Shown here one piece after another: positions 9,569 to 19,485 of a stretch of DNA of 64,000 nucleotides (the first letter of the stretch is position 1; every line of letters begins with the position of its first letter). The notes below the pieces were generated by a model that saw only the letters and a list, made by a program, of their open reading frames with translations, was not told the origin of the DNA and made no database searches. Made by a program: the position numbers and the translations under genes. Source of the stretch: Mycetocola miduiensis (GTDB lineage: Bacteria > Actinomycetota > Actinomycetes > Actinomycetales > Microbacteriaceae); NCBI RefSeq assembly GCF_900115155.1, contig NZ_FOVM01000008.1, positions 62,001 to 126,000 of the forward strand, read 5' to 3'.

Positions 9569-10111
9569 ATGTCGATACCCAACCCCGCCGAGGGCGCGCA
9601 GGGCCGGCCCGCATCCTTCCCGTACACTCTCGCGATCTTCGCCACCGTCCTCTACTTTGCCCTCGTCGTCTGCGCGTTCGGGTTCGTGAGCCTCCTCACC
9701 GATACCGATGTCGTTCCCCAGGCGGATGCCGGTCCTCTCGTCGGTCCTGTCGCCACCGCATCCGCCGTGGTGACCGTGCTGCTGTACCTGCTGGGAATCG
9801 GGCGTCGCTATCTGCGCGACCTGCACGAGGCGATCGCCGCATCCATCGGCGATCCGGTGAGACTCCCGCTCGGCCGCTCGGTCCTGATCGGAATCGTCAG
9901 TTATGTGGTCTACGTCCTCGCCGGCGCGATCGCCTATTCGATCGTGACGGCTGAGGTTTTCACCATCGTCCTCTTCGCCGCCGGGTCCGCCCTCAGCGGG
10001 TATGCCATCGCAGTGGGGGTGCTCGCCGCCGCGGTCTCTGTGGTCTACATGCTCGTCCTCGGCAGTGGGGGAGAACATCCGGCGCGTCCGTTATGGCCGT
10101 GGGAGCGATAA
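9569..10111 (+). CDS. Small polytopic membrane protein of unknown function
   Basis: The frame is open further upstream, but the ATG at 9569 is chosen because it lies 4 bp after the FHA stop; an earlier start would overlap the FHA domain in another frame. The product is 180 residues with about four or five hydrophobic helices (roughly 20-43, 59-77, 104-124 and 130-163) and a short basic segment RRYLRDLHEA after the second helix. I recognise no catalytic motif. It probably belongs to the surface/membrane operon by position. It could match an uncharacterised actinobacterial DUF family, but I cannot name it with confidence. Confidence 0.75.
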   Translation: MSIPNPAEGAQGRPASFPYTLAIFATVLYFALVVCAFGFVSLLTDTDVVPQADAGPLVGPVATASAVVTVLLYLLGIGRRYLRDLHEAIAASIGDPVRLPLGRSVLIGIVSYVVYVLAGAIAYSIVTAEVFTIVLFAAGSALSGYAIAVGVLAAAVSVVYMLVLGSGGEHPARPLWPWER

Positions 10112-10117
10112 GGCGAG

Positions 10118-10123
10118 TACTCT
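10118..10123 (+). promoter_or_regulatory. -10 hexamer TACTCT, leaderless-type promoter
   Basis: TACTCT fits the actinobacterial TANNNT pattern and lies exactly 7 nt before the ATG at 10131. No Shine-Dalgarno sequence precedes that ATG. Transcription would start at or next to the start codon. No convincing -35 element is visible. Confidence 0.45.
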
Positions 10124-10130
10124 CAGAGTC

Positions 10131-10769
10131 ATGGACCGGTCGCTCGACACGCGAGTGAGCCAGGCGGTCGACGCGTGGCTGCGCTGGCTGCCGCGCTGGC
10201 AGCCATCAACGCACCGCGGACGCACGAGGTTGTGCCGTCGCTGTTTCGGATCGCCGATCATGGCGGCCGTCGGGCTCGACCACGACGTACCGCACGCGGT
10301 GCAGCACGGACTCTCCACCCGGGTGAAATCGATCGTCGACGACATCGTCGACGACTACACCCAGCGCAATCTTCCCCTGCTGCAGCGCGAGCTGGCCGAG
10401 GCGGAACTTCGCCGCGCGCGCCAGTACCGCCCAGAGCGGGGTCTCGAACCGGAGTACGACGGCCTCCCTGTCGACCCGGACCCGATCCCGGGGGAACCGT
10501 ACCTGTTCACCCTCGCCGGGCTCGCAGGGGAGGAGCCCGCCGACGACGAAGACCTGCCCGTTCCGCTCACCGACGACGAAAAAGCGGCGCTGCGAACCGA
10601 GATCCGCCTCGCTGACGAATGTGCCATTCACGCGGGGAAACTCGTGTGCATCTCGATCGAGTCGCACCGTGAGCGGATCCAGGCCGCCGTCGCCCAATAC
10701 GTCGAGCCGCAGATCGAAGCGCTGCTCGCCGACCTCACCCTCGAGCTGGATTCTCCACCCTCCTTGTGA
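10131..10769 (+). CDS. Conserved-looking cytoplasmic protein of unknown function
   Basis: The 212-residue start at 10131 (MDRSLDTRVSQAVDAWL) is chosen because an upstream extension would overlap the preceding membrane protein in another frame and because a TACTCT hexamer sits 7 nt before this ATG. The protein is hydrophilic and acidic with no membrane helix or signal peptide. Its N-terminal part has a basic patch RGRTRLCRRCFGSP with a CRRC pair, and the C-terminal part is helix-rich (HRERIQAAVAQYVEPQIEAL). I do not recognise a family. It lies just upstream of the rpsL promoter on the same strand. Confidence 0.72.
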   Translation: MDRSLDTRVSQAVDAWLRWLPRWQPSTHRGRTRLCRRCFGSPIMAAVGLDHDVPHAVQHGLSTRVKSIVDDIVDDYTQRNLPLLQRELAEAELRRARQYRPERGLEPEYDGLPVDPDPIPGEPYLFTLAGLAGEEPADDEDLPVPLTDDEKAALRTEIRLADECAIHAGKLVCISIESHRERIQAAVAQYVEPQIEALLADLTLELDSPPSL

Positions 10770-10827
10770 TCGGCGAACATCGGGCCGTACGCTGCCTGGT
10801 GCGCTGCCGGGAACAAGCCCCCGTCAT

Positions 10828-10856
10828 TTGACCGGGACACCCCCGGCGGTTAGAAT
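10828..10856 (+). promoter_or_regulatory. Promoter of the str operon (rpsL-rpsG-fusA-tuf)
   Basis: TTGACC (10828-10833) and TAGAAT (10851-10856) are separated by exactly 17 bp, a near-consensus SigA-type promoter. It lies about 230 bp upstream of rpsL, implying a long leader. Confidence 0.8.
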
Positions 10857-10862
10857 TTCTGA

Positions 10863-11086
10863 GGTGTGTGCTTTGTCATGCTTCTGAATCGTGCCTTCGG
10901 GTGCGACAAAGGGTTCGCAAGGCCGCATCATCAGGGCCGGATAGCTCATGCGCCTGCCCCCACGGCATACCCACCACTTTCAGCTTCGCTCTTCTGCGAT
11001 GGCGGTGGGTCCAAATGAACTCGCCTCGTGCGAATGCTAGCAAACACATTGCAGCTGTCACCGTGCAGCAAAAACAAGGAGAAGTA
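10863..11086 (+). promoter_or_regulatory. Long 5' leader of the str operon with two hairpins
   Basis: About 224 nt of untranslated RNA are predicted between the promoter and rpsL. Two stems can be read directly: CTTTGTC (10871-10877) with GACAAAG (10905-10911), and ACCCACC (10969-10975) with GGTGGGT (11004-11010). The frame of rpsL stays open through part of this leader, but the rpsL start is fixed by homology at 11087. The hairpins may control leader stability or translation; this is inferred only from structure. Confidence 0.45.
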
Positions 11087-11461
11087 GTGCCAACCATTCA
11101 GCAGTTGGTCCGCAAGGGTCGCACGCCGAAGGTCGTCAAGACCAAGGCCCCCGCCCTGAAGGCCAACCCCCAGCAGCGTGGCGTATGCACCCGTGTGTAC
11201 ACCACCACCCCGAAGAAGCCGAACTCGGCGATGCGCAAGGTCGCTCGTGTGAAGCTCTCCAACGGCACCGAGGTCACCGCCTACATCCCCGGTGAAGGCC
11301 ACAACCTTCAGGAGCACTCGATGGTTCTCGTCCGTGGCGGACGTGTGAAGGACCTCCCGGGTGTCCGTTACAAGATCATCCGCGGCGCACTCGACACGCA
11401 GGCCGTGAAGAACCGCAAGCAGGCTCGCAGCCGTTACGGCGCAAAGATGGAGAAGAAGTAA
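11087..11461 (+). CDS. rpsL: 30S ribosomal protein S12
   Basis: The 124-residue product matches S12 along its length, beginning [11 protein letters not shown]. The GTG at 11087 follows AAGGAGAA. S12 sits at the decoding centre. Both streptomycin-relevant lysines are wild type: Lys43 in TTPKKPNS and Lys88 in [12 protein letters not shown]. The stop overlaps the rpsG start (TAATG). Confidence 0.98.
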   Translation: MPTIQQLVRKGRTPKVVKTKAPALKANPQQRGVCTRVYTTTPKKPNSAMRKVARVKLSNGTEVTAYIPGEGHNLQEHSMVLVRGGRVKDLPGVRYKIIRGALDTQAVKNRKQARSRYGAKMEKK

Positions 11462-11931
11462 TGCCTCGTAAGGGACCAGCACCTAAGCGCCCCGTCGTCG
11501 CAGACCCCGTCTACGGCGCACCGATTGTCAGCCAGCTCGTCAACAAGATCCTTGTTGACGGGAAGAAAGGCCTCGCCGAGCGCATCGTCTACAACGCACT
11601 CGAAGGCGTTTCGTCGAAGAACGGCCAGGACGCCGTCGTCACACTCAAGAAGGCGCTCGACAACGTGCGCCCCACCCTTGAGGTCCGGTCACGCCGCGTC
11701 GGTGGTTCGACCTACCAGGTGCCGATTGAAGTCAAGCCGCACCGCGCGAACACTCTCGCACTCCGTTGGCTCACCACCTACGCCAAGGGCCGTCGCGAAA
11801 AGACGATGACCGAGCGTCTCACCAACGAGATCCTCGACGCGTCGAACGGCCTCGGTGCCGCGGTCAAGCGCCGCGAAGACACTCACAAGATGGCCGAGTC
11901 GAACAAGGCCTTCGCTCACTACCGCTGGTAG
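11461..11931 (+). CDS. rpsG: 30S ribosomal protein S7
   Basis: The 156-residue protein has the S7 N-terminus [12 protein letters not shown] and the conserved [12 protein letters not shown] segment. S7 nucleates assembly of the 30S head and contacts E-site tRNA. Its ATG shares a base with the rpsL stop, so the two genes are translationally coupled. Confidence 0.98.
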   Translation: MPRKGPAPKRPVVADPVYGAPIVSQLVNKILVDGKKGLAERIVYNALEGVSSKNGQDAVVTLKKALDNVRPTLEVRSRRVGGSTYQVPIEVKPHRANTLALRWLTTYAKGRREKTMTERLTNEILDASNGLGAAVKRREDTHKMAESNKAFAHYRW

Positions 11932-11938
11932 TCGCGAT

Positions 11939-11975
11939 CGGATGCCCCGACGCGGCTCCCGCGCCGGGGCATCCG
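11939..11975 (+). terminator. Strong hairpin between rpsG and fusA
   Basis: CGGATGCCCCG (11939-11949) pairs perfectly with CGGGGCATCCG (11965-11975), with an additional GCGG/CCGC pairing in the loop. No T-tract follows, so it is more likely an intra-operon attenuator, RNA-processing site or stability element than a full terminator. Confidence 0.5.
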
Positions 11976-12021
11976 CTCCGCCTGTTCGGCCTTTCCACAT
12001 TCAACTTCCTGGAGGAACCCA

Positions 12022-14136
12022 GTGGCACTTGACGTGCTCACCGACCTGAACAAGGTCCGCAACATCGGCATCATGGCCCACATCGATGCCGGTAAGACAA
12101 CAACCACAGAGCGCATCCTGTTCTACACGGGCGTCAACCACAAGATCGGTGAGACCCACGACGGTGCCTCCACGATGGACTGGATGGAACAGGAGCAGGA
12201 GCGTGGCATCACGATCACCTCTGCGGCCACCACGTGTTTCTGGGACAACAACCAGATCAACATCATCGACACCCCCGGTCACGTCGACTTCACCGTCGAG
12301 GTGGAGCGTTCGCTCCGCGTTCTCGACGGCGCTGTCGCGGTGTTCGACGGCAAGGAGGGCGTTGAGCCCCAGTCCGAGACCGTCTGGCGCCAGGCCGACA
12401 AGTACGACGTCCCGCGCATCTGCTTCGTCAACAAGATGGACAAGCTCGGCGCTGACTTCTACTTCACCGTCGACACCATCATCAAGCGCCTCGGCGCCAA
12501 GCCCCTCGTGATCCAGCTCCCCATCGGCGCTGAGAGCGAGTTCGAAGGCGTCGTCGACCTCGTCGAGATGCGTGCGCTGACCTGGCGCGGTGACTCCAAG
12601 GGTGACGTCGAGATGGGCGCCAAGTACGCCATCGAAGAGATCCCCGCCGACCTCGTCGAGAAGGCTGCCGAATACCGCAAGCTCCTCCTCGAGACCGTCG
12701 CCGAGACCGACGACGCGCTGCTCGAGAAGTACTTCGGTGGCGAAGAGCTGACCGTCGCCGAGATCAAGGGTGCGATCCGCAAACTCACCGTCAACAGCGA
12801 GATCTACCCGGTCCTCTGCGGCTCGGCGTTCAAGAACCGCGGCGTCCAGCCGATGCTCGACGCCGTCATCGACTACCTGCCGAACCCGCTCGACGTGCCG
12901 GCAACCGAAGCCCGCGACCCGCGCGACGAGGAAAAGATCATCCTCCGTCACCCGGACGCTGCCGAGCCGTTCGCGGCGCTGGCCTTCAAGGTCGCCGTCC
13001 ACCCGTTCTTCGGTCGTCTGACCTATGTGCGCGTCTACTCCGGCCGGCTCGACTCCGGTGCCCAGGTCATCAACTCGACCAAGGGCAAGAAGGAGCGCAT
13101 CGGCAAGATCTTCCAGATGCACGCCAACAAGGAAAACCCCGTGGACTTCGTGACCGCAGGTCACATCTACGCCGTCATCGGTCTGAAGGACACCACCACC
13201 GGTGACACCCTGAGCGACCCGAACGAGCAGGTCGTACTCGAGTCGATGACCTTCCCTGAGCCCGTCATCTCGGTCGCTATCGAGCCGAAGACGAAGCAGG
13301 ACCAGGAGAAGCTCGGCACCGCGATTCAGAAGCTGGCAGAAGAGGACCCGACGTTCCGCGTCGAGCAGAACCAGGAAACCGGCCAGACCGTCATCCACGG
13401 TATGGGCGAGCTCCACCTCGACATCCTCGTCGACCGGATGAAGCGCGAATTCAAGGTTGAGGCGAACGTGGGCAAGCCCCAGGTCGCCTACCGCGAGACG
13501 ATCCGCCGTGCGGTTCCGAAGCACGATTACACCCACAAGAAGCAGACCGGTGGCTCAGGCCAGTTCGCGAAGATCCAGTTCGGCCTCGAGCCGCTCGAGA
13601 TCTCCGCTGAAAAGACCTACGAGTTCGACAACAAGGTCACCGGTGGTCGTATCCCTCGCGAATACATCCCCTCCATCGATGCCGGATTCCAGGACGCACT
13701 CCAGGTCGGAATCCTCGCCGGTTACCCGCTCGTCGGTGTGAAGGCGATCCTGCTCGACGGAGCCGCCCACGATGTTGACTCGTCTGAAATGGCGTTCAAG
13801 ATCGCTGGATCGATGGGCTTCAAAGAGGCCGCACGCAAGGCTGACCCGGTTCTTCTTGAGCCGCTCATGGCCGTCGAGGTGCGTACCCCTGAGGAGTACA
13901 TGGGCGACGTCATCGGCGACATCAACTCCCGCCGTGGACAGATCCAGTCGATGGAAGACGCCTCTGGCGTCAAGGTGATCGCTGCCAAGGTTCCGCTGTC
14001 GGAGATGTTCGGTTACATCGGTGACCTGAGGAGCAAGACCTCGGGTCGCGCGGTGTACTCGATGACGTTCGAGAGCTACGCAGAGGTTCCGAAGGCAGTA
14101 GCCGAGGAGATCATCCAGAAGAGCAAGGGCGAGTAA
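12022..14136 (+). CDS. fusA: Elongation factor G
   Basis: The 704-residue GTPase drives ribosomal translocation and, with RRF, recycling. The G1 motif [19 protein letters not shown] lies near residues 19-37, followed by DTPGHVDFT (G3) and NKMD (G4). It is full length with all usual EF-G domains. The GTG start follows GGAGGAA. A 142-bp spacer precedes tuf. Confidence 0.98.
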   Translation: MALDVLTDLNKVRNIGIMAHIDAGKTTTTERILFYTGVNHKIGETHDGASTMDWMEQEQERGITITSAATTCFWDNNQINIIDTPGHVDFTVEVERSLRVLDGAVAVFDGKEGVEPQSETVWRQADKYDVPRICFVNKMDKLGADFYFTVDTIIKRLGAKPLVIQLPIGAESEFEGVVDLVEMRALTWRGDSKGDVEMGAKYAIEEIPADLVEKAAEYRKLLLETVAETDDALLEKYFGGEELTVAEIKGAIRKLTVNSEIYPVLCGSAFKNRGVQPMLDAVIDYLPNPLDVPATEARDPRDEEKIILRHPDAAEPFAALAFKVAVHPFFGRLTYVRVYSGRLDSGAQVINSTKGKKERIGKIFQMHANKENPVDFVTAGHIYAVIGLKDTTTGDTLSDPNEQVVLESMTFPEPVISVAIEPKTKQDQEKLGTAIQKLAEEDPTFRVEQNQETGQTVIHGMGELHLDILVDRMKREFKVEANVGKPQVAYRETIRRAVPKHDYTHKKQTGGSGQFAKIQFGLEPLEISAEKTYEFDNKVTGGRIPREYIPSIDAGFQDALQVGILAGYPLVGVKAILLDGAAHDVDSSEMAFKIAGSMGFKEAARKADPVLLEPLMAVEVRTPEEYMGDVIGDINSRRGQIQSMEDASGVKVIAAKVPLSEMFGYIGDLRSKTSGRAVYSMTFESYAEVPKAVAEEIIQKSKGE

Positions 14137-14279
14137 TCGCTCTGCGGCGGGGGAGGGCCCTGAGACTCTCCTGTGCAATCCCCCGTCGCGACCTAGTAAC
14201 ATAAACACACAAATCCCCGTAGCAAACCGGTCGCAAACCAGTGCCCGGCTTCGCTACATCAGTCCTGAGGAGGACCATA

Positions 14280-15473
14280 GTGGCTAAGGCCAAGTTCGAG
14301 CGGACCAAGCCGCACGTAAACATCGGTACGATCGGTCACGTCGACCACGGCAAGACGACCCTTACCGCTGCCATCTCCAAGGTGCTTGCTGACAAGTACC
14401 CTTCGGCAACGAACGTTCAGCGCGACTTCGCGTCGATCGACTCGGCTCCCGAAGAGCGCCAGCGCGGTATCACGATCAACATCTCTCACGTCGAGTACGA
14501 GACGCCTAACCGTCACTACGCTCACGTTGATGCACCCGGCCACGCCGACTACATCAAGAACATGATCACCGGTGCTGCTCAGATGGACGGCGCGATCCTC
14601 GTGGTTGCGGCAACCGACGGTCCGATGGCTCAGACCCGTGAGCACGTGCTGCTCGCCAAGCAGGTCGGCGTTCCGTACCTGCTCGTCGCGCTCAACAAGT
14701 CCGACATGGTCGACGACGAAGAGATCCTTGAGCTCGTCGAGCTCGAGGTTCGCGAGCTTCTCTCGAGCCAGGGCTTCGACGGCGACGACGCTCCCGTCGT
14801 CCGCGTCTCGGGCCTCAAGGCTCTTGAGGGCGACGAGAAGTGGGTCAACTCGGTCCTCGAGCTCATGGAAGCCGTCGACAAGAGCGTCCCGGACCCGATC
14901 CGCGACAAGGACAAGCCGTTCCTCATGCCGATCGAGGACGTCTTCACGATCACCGGTCGTGGAACGGTCGTCACCGGCCGCGCCGAGCGTGGAACCCTCC
15001 CGATCAACTCCGAGGTCGAAATCGTTGGCATCCGCCCGACGCAGAAGACCATCGTCACGGGTATCGAGATGTTCCACAAGCAGCTCGACGAGGCATGGGC
15101 CGGCGAGAACTGTGGTCTCCTGCTCCGCGGCACGAAGCGTGAAGACGTTGAGCGCGGCCAGGTCGTCGTCAAGCCGGGTTCTGTGACCCCTCACACCAAC
15201 TTCGAGGGAACCGCCTACATCCTGTCCAAGGACGAGGGTGGGCGTCACAACCCGTTCTACGCGAACTACCGCCCGCAGTTCTACTTCCGCACCACCGACG
15301 TCACCGGCGTCATCACGCTGCCCGAGGGCACCGAGATGGTCATGCCCGGCGACACCACCGAAATGACCGTTGAGCTGATCCAGCCCATCGCCATGGAAGA
15401 GGGCCTCGGCTACGCAATCCGTGAGGGTGGCCGCACCGTCGGTGCAGGCACCGTCACCAAGGTTCTCAAGTAG
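14280..15473 (+). CDS. tuf: Elongation factor Tu
   Basis: The 397-residue protein delivers aminoacyl-tRNA to the ribosome. The GTG at 14280 follows GAGGAGGA. Motifs seen are GHVDHGKT (G1), DAPGHADY (G3) and NKSD (G4). Domains 2 and 3 are complete, ending GTVTKVLK. The upstream spacer (14137-14279) carries a TAACAT hexamer at 14197-14202 that could act as a -10 for an extra tuf promoter, but no good -35 was found. A strong terminator follows. Confidence 0.98.
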   Translation: MAKAKFERTKPHVNIGTIGHVDHGKTTLTAAISKVLADKYPSATNVQRDFASIDSAPEERQRGITINISHVEYETPNRHYAHVDAPGHADYIKNMITGAAQMDGAILVVAATDGPMAQTREHVLLAKQVGVPYLLVALNKSDMVDDEEILELVELEVRELLSSQGFDGDDAPVVRVSGLKALEGDEKWVNSVLELMEAVDKSVPDPIRDKDKPFLMPIEDVFTITGRGTVVTGRAERGTLPINSEVEIVGIRPTQKTIVTGIEMFHKQLDEAWAGENCGLLLRGTKREDVERGQVVVKPGSVTPHTNFEGTAYILSKDEGGRHNPFYANYRPQFYFRTTDVTGVITLPEGTEMVMPGDTTEMTVELIQPIAMEEGLGYAIREGGRTVGAGTVTKVLK

Positions 15474-15494
15474 CACGAACCTGTAGCTCCTGAA

Positions 15495-15523
15495 GAGGGC
15501 CCGGCCGAAAGGCCGGGCCCTTT
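15495..15523 (+). terminator. Rho-independent terminator after tuf
   Basis: A perfect 10-bp stem, GGGCCCGGCC (15497-15506) with GGCCGGGCCC (15511-15520), has a GAAA tetraloop and is followed by TTT. It ends the str operon. Confidence 0.9.
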
Positions 15524-16330
15524 GTGCGTTCGTCTACATTCACACGGGGGACACCCGAACTGGGGGATGGGCCGAGTTCCGAAAAGGATGTGAAGATTCC
15601 TCATGTCTGGCAGTCTGGAGTCAGCCGTGACGACCCCCCTCGGTCACGACCACCGGCGGCCCCACCCCCCTCAGGGGCCGTCGGTTGGGGGTGTTCCGCT
15701 CCGGGTGCTGGTTCGGGGCCGCGGCGTTGGGGTGCGCACAACTCCTGCTGGATGGCCGGTTGCAGCACTGCCAGTACCGAATCGCGCGGCTGGGTGTTGC
15801 CTCGAGCCGCGGTTTGGCGGAGTTATGCGCCGGATTCGGTGCTGAGGCGTGGGGTGTGCACAACTCCTGCTGGACGGTGGGCCGCTGGGCTACCAGTGCC
15901 GTGATCCCGCCGCCGACTGCCGAGTCGTGGCCAGGTTTGGCGGAGCTGTGCGCCCATGTGGCGGGGTCGATCGGCGCGACACGCCCGGGTTGCACTATGC
16001 CGGTCTTTCTGTCAGACTCATCTAGTTCAACATTTCCGTGCCTTCGCGCCGGAATCACTGCCAGGCAGTGCATAGGTCACGTTCGTAACTGAGCAAGTAA
16101 ACCTAGGCCGCGGGTAGCAGAACATCGACTTGGTCGACAATCCCAACACTGGCACACGCCGCAACCGCAGGGTATCTCTGCGTGCGCGGAGCCCGGGGCG
16201 GGAAGCCGACAAAGACTTGACAGTAAAACAGTGGTGCGACAGCAAGTAGTGCCCAGCGTTGTCCTCAACGCTAAGAAGCGCGTCCAATGCGAAGGAATTC
16301 GTAAGACGCAAGACAGAGAGCGAGTCAAAA
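15524..16330 (+). other. Gene-free spacer between the str and S10 operons
   Basis: About 800 bp with no convincing gene. Several open frames exist on both strands, but they have no ribosome-binding sites and their predicted proteins are Cys/Trp/Pro-rich and unlike known families. The spacer holds the duplicated element at 15729-15954, a short palindrome CACTGC-CAG-GCAGTG at 16058-16072, and a TTGACA hexamer at 16217-16222 that may be part of the S10 promoter, though no matching -10 at 17 bp was found. Confidence 0.6.
15729..15954. repeat. Two tandem copies of a ~122-bp element with inverted cores
   Basis: The block GGGGTGYGCACAACTCCTGC occurs at 15729 and again at 15851 (offset 122). The block GGTTTGGCGGAGYTRTGCGCC occurs at 15811 and again at 15934 (offset 123). 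The second block contains the near reverse complement of the first (GCRCAACTCC versus GGAGYTRTGCGC), so each copy is itself an imperfect inverted repeat. The sequence between the blocks is only partly conserved. This looks like a dispersed intergenic element of the REP/MITE kind; that classification is inference. Confidence 0.65.
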
Positions 16331-16639
16331 ATGGCGGGACAGAAGATCCGCATTCGACTTAAGTCATATGACCACGAGGTCATTGACACCTCGGCGCGGA
16401 AGATCGTCGACACGGTAACCCGCGCGGGTGCCACGGTTGTCGGCCCGGTGCCGCTTCCGACGGAGAAGAACGTGGTGTGTGTCATCCGTTCTCCCCACAA
16501 GTACAAGGACAGCCGGGAGCACTTCGAGATGCGCACCCACAAGCGTCTGATCGACATCATTGACCCGACGCCCAAGGCCGTCGACTCGCTCATGCGACTC
16601 GACCTGCCGGCCGACGTCAACATCGAGATCAAGCTCTAA
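16331..16639 (+). CDS. rpsJ: 30S ribosomal protein S10
   Basis: The 102-residue protein starts [19 protein letters not shown], exactly as expected for S10; the upstream in-frame extension is rejected. It has the conserved VVGPVPLPT segment and the HKRLIDI helix region. S10 is also NusE in antitermination complexes. It is the first gene of the S10 operon here. Confidence 0.98.
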   Translation: MAGQKIRIRLKSYDHEVIDTSARKIVDTVTRAGATVVGPVPLPTEKNVVCVIRSPHKYKDSREHFEMRTHKRLIDIIDPTPKAVDSLMRLDLPADVNIEIKL

Positions 16640-16647
16640 GGGAACGC

Positions 16648-17304
16648 ATGTCTACGCAGAACAAGACCAGCAAGGGTCTGCTCGGCAAGAAGCTTGGCAT
16701 GACCCAGGTCTGGGACGAGAACAACAAGCTCGTGCCCGTGACCGTTATCGAAATCACCCCGAACGTCGTGACGCAGATTCGCACGCCCGAGGTTGACGGC
16801 TACAACGCGGTTCAGATCGCTTACGGCCAGATCGACCCGCGCAAGGTGAACAAGCCGGACGCAGGACACTTCGACAAGGCAGGCGTCACGCCTCGCCGCC
16901 ACGTCACCGAGGTCCGCACCGCTGACGCCGGCGACTACACCCCGGGCCAGGAGCTCACCGTTGATGGAACGTTCGAAGCCGGCCAGAAGGTCGACGTCGT
17001 CGGAACCAGCAAGGGTAAGGGTTTCGCCGGTGTGATGAAGCGCCACAACTTCAAGGGTGTCTCCGCATCTCACGGTGCGCACCGCAACCACCGCAAGCCC
17101 GGTTCCATCGGTGCTTCGTCGACCCCGAGCCGTGTCTTCAAAGGCATGCGCATGGCCGGTCGCATGGGTGGAGAGCGCGTGACCGTGCTCAACCTGCACG
17201 TCCACTCGGTTGACGCCGACAAGGGCCTGCTGCTCGTCAAGGGTGCCGTTCCCGGCGCTCGTGGCCGCATCGTTTTCGTTCGCAACGCAGTGAAGGGAGC
17301 GTAG
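16648..17304 (+). CDS. rplC: 50S ribosomal protein L3
   Basis: The 218-residue protein starts with the family's [11 protein letters not shown] segment near its N-terminus. It carries the conserved [14 protein letters not shown] loop that reaches toward the peptidyl transferase centre. It is an early 50S assembly protein. The gene follows rpsJ after 8 bp. Confidence 0.98.
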   Translation: MSTQNKTSKGLLGKKLGMTQVWDENNKLVPVTVIEITPNVVTQIRTPEVDGYNAVQIAYGQIDPRKVNKPDAGHFDKAGVTPRRHVTEVRTADAGDYTPGQELTVDGTFEAGQKVDVVGTSKGKGFAGVMKRHNFKGVSASHGAHRNHRKPGSIGASSTPSRVFKGMRMAGRMGGERVTVLNLHVHSVDADKGLLLVKGAVPGARGRIVFVRNAVKGA

Positions 17305-17308
17305 TTAG

Positions 17309-18007
17309 ATGACCGACGCAACTAGCACCGCAACGCTCGACGTTCTCGACACGAAGGGCAAGAAGTCCGGCACTGTCGAACTGCCCGCCGAGTTGTTCGA
17401 CGCAGTAACCAACGTTCCGCTGATCCACCAGGTCGTTGTCGCGCAGCTCGCTGCCGCACGCCAGGGAACCCACAAGACCAAGCGTCGTGGCGAGGTTTCC
17501 GGTGCAGGTCGCAAGCCGTTCAAGCAGAAGGGAACCGGTCGCGCTCGTCAGGGCTCGATCCGCGCCCCCCAGATGACCGGTGGTGGCGTCGTCCACGGAC
17601 CGCAGCCGCGTGACTACTCGCAGCGCACCCCCAAGAAGATGATCGCCGCCGCCCTGCGTGGAGCGCTCTCCGACCGGGCCCGTGGCGAGCGTATCCACGT
17701 CGTCGAAACCCTCGTGATCGCTGAAGAGCGCGTCACCAAGGCCGCCGTGGACTACCTGGCAACCATCGCCACCTCTCCTCACGTGCTCGTCGTTCTCGAA
17801 CGCGCCGACGTTGAGAGCTACAAGGCGGTTCGCAACATCCCAACCGTTCACGTCATCAACCATGACCAGCTGAACGCCTACGACGTGCTTGTGTCAGACG
17901 ACATCGTCTTCACCAAGGCAGCCTTCGACGCTTTCGTCGCCGGCCCCGCCAAGGGCAAGTCGGTCACGGCTGTCGCTTCGTCTGCTGACGTCACTGAGGA
18001 GGCCTAG
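17309..18007 (+). CDS. rplD: 50S ribosomal protein L4
   Basis: The 232-residue protein has the exit-tunnel loop [17 protein letters not shown] intact, with no macrolide-resistance change at the lysine/glycine positions I can compare by eye. In some bacteria L4 also represses its own operon; no such leader structure could be identified here. It follows rplC by 4 bp. Confidence 0.98.
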   Translation: MTDATSTATLDVLDTKGKKSGTVELPAELFDAVTNVPLIHQVVVAQLAAARQGTHKTKRRGEVSGAGRKPFKQKGTGRARQGSIRAPQMTGGGVVHGPQPRDYSQRTPKKMIAAALRGALSDRARGERIHVVETLVIAEERVTKAAVDYLATIATSPHVLVVLERADVESYKAVRNIPTVHVINHDQLNAYDVLVSDDIVFTKAAFDAFVAGPAKGKSVTAVASSADVTEEA

Positions 18008-18009
18008 CC

Positions 18010-18309
18010 ATGACCAACATCAACAAGGACCCGCGCGACGTCATCATCTCGCCGGTCGTATCAGAGAAGAGCTACGGCTTGATCGACGAGGGTAAGTACA
18101 CCTTCGTCGTCGAGCCGAACGCGAACAAGACCGAGATCAAGCTCGCTATCGAGAAGATCTTCAACGTCAAGGTCGCCTCGGTCAACACTCTGAACCGCAC
18201 CGGCAAGACCCGTCGCACCAAGTTCGGTATCGGCAAGCGCAAGGACACCAAGCGCGCCATCGTGACGCTCAAATCCGGTTCCATCGACATCTTCACGGCT
18301 GTCGGCTAG
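18010..18309 (+). CDS. rplW: 50S ribosomal protein L23
   Basis: The 99-residue protein has the family motif [18 protein letters not shown]23 lies at the tunnel exit and docks trigger factor and SRP. The gene starts 2 bp after rplD. Confidence 0.97.
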   Translation: MTNINKDPRDVIISPVVSEKSYGLIDEGKYTFVVEPNANKTEIKLAIEKIFNVKVASVNTLNRTGKTRRTKFGIGKRKDTKRAIVTLKSGSIDIFTAVG

Positions 18310-18326
18310 GAGCGTAAGGAAAAACT

Positions 18327-19166
18327 ATGGCTATTCGTAAGTACAAGCCCACGACCCCAGGTCGTCGTGGATCGAGCGTCGCTGATTTCGCTGAAATCAC
18401 GCGTTCGACCCCTGAGAAGTCGCTGCTGCGTCCCCTCTCGAAGACCGGTGGTCGCAACAACCAGGGCCGCATCACGACCCGTCACATCGGTGGTGGCCAC
18501 AAGCGCCAGTACCGCGTTATCGACTTCCGTCGTAACGACAAAGACGGCGTCAACGCCCGCGTCGCTCACATCGAGTACGACCCCAACCGCACGGCGCGCA
18601 TTGCGCTCCTGCACTTCGTCGATGGCACCAAGCGCTACATTCTCGCTCCCAACAAGCTCTCACAGGGTGACGTTGTCGAGTCGGGTGCCGGCGCTGACAT
18701 CAAGCCGGGCAACAACCTGCCGCTGAAGAACATCCCCACAGGTACCGTCATCCACGCAATCGAATTGCGTCCGGGTGGAGGCGCCAAGATGGCTCGCTCA
18801 GCAGGCGCTTCGGTTCGTCTCGTCGCCAAGGATGGCATCTACGCGCAGCTCCGCCTGCCGTCCGGTGAAATCCGCAACGTCGACGCACGCTGCCGCGCGA
18901 CGATCGGCGAGGTCGGCAACGCCGAGCAGTCGAACATCAACTGGGGAAAGGCCGGCCGCAAGCGCTGGAAGGGCGTTCGCCCGACCGTCCGCGGTGTCGC
19001 CATGAACCCGGTCGACCACCCACACGGTGGTGGTGAGGGCAAGACCTCCGGTGGACGCCACCCGGTCAGCCCGTGGGGCCAGAAAGAAGGCCGCACACGC
19101 CACCCGAACAAGGAAAGCGACAAGCTCATCGTTCGTCGCCGCACCGCCACCAAGAAGCGTAAGTAG
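18327..19166 (+). CDS. rplB: 50S ribosomal protein L2
   Basis: The 279-residue protein begins [17 protein letters not shown]. It keeps the near-catalytic-centre motif [16 protein letters not shown] with its conserved histidine, and the C-terminal PVSPWG segment. L2 is needed for subunit association and peptidyl transfer. Confidence 0.98.
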   Translation: MAIRKYKPTTPGRRGSSVADFAEITRSTPEKSLLRPLSKTGGRNNQGRITTRHIGGGHKRQYRVIDFRRNDKDGVNARVAHIEYDPNRTARIALLHFVDGTKRYILAPNKLSQGDVVESGAGADIKPGNNLPLKNIPTGTVIHAIELRPGGGAKMARSAGASVRLVAKDGIYAQLRLPSGEIRNVDARCRATIGEVGNAEQSNINWGKAGRKRWKGVRPTVRGVAMNPVDHPHGGGEGKTSGGRHPVSPWGQKEGRTRHPNKESDKLIVRRRTATKKRK

Positions 19167-19178
19167 GAGTTGTAGAAG

Positions 19179-19460
19179 ATGCCACGCAGTCTTAAGAAGG
19201 GCCCCTTCGTTGATGACCACCTGCTCCGCAAGGTGGTTCGCGCGAACGAGGCCAAGAGCAAGAACGTCATCAAGACCTGGTCGCGCCGTTCGATGATCGT
19301 CCCGGCCATGCTCGGACACACCATCGCGGTGCACGACGGTCGCAAGCACATCCCGGTGTTCGTCACCGAGACGATGGTCGGGCACAAGCTCGGCGAGTTT
19401 GCACCCACCCGCACCTTCCGTGGACACGTGAAGGATGACAAGAAGGGTCGTCGCCGCTAA
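19179..19460 (+). CDS. rpsS: 30S ribosomal protein S19
   Basis: The 93-residue protein begins [16 protein letters not shown] and includes the conserved HNGRK-like segment [11 protein letters not shown]. With S13 it forms the intersubunit bridge in the 30S head. Confidence 0.98.
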   Translation: MPRSLKKGPFVDDHLLRKVVRANEAKSKNVIKTWSRRSMIVPAMLGHTIAVHDGRKHIPVFVTETMVGHKLGEFAPTRTFRGHVKDDKKGRRR

Positions 19461-19485
19461 CGCGGTGACGAAAAGGAGGAGAGAA

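Noticed and set aside
12001-13536. 511-residue open frame on -
   Set aside because: Antisense to fusA.
14259-15476. 405-residue open frame on -
   Set aside because: Exact antisense of tuf; no ribosome-binding site.
15621-16073. 150-residue open frame on - and overlapping frames on + in the tuf-rpsJ spacer
   Set aside because: The frames run through the duplicated element; there is no Shine-Dalgarno sequence and the products are low-complexity with no family resemblance.
16217-16250. TTGACA as a full S10 promoter
   Set aside because: The -35 is perfect, but no TANNNT-like -10 occurs at 16-19 bp; kept only as a note in the spacer entry.
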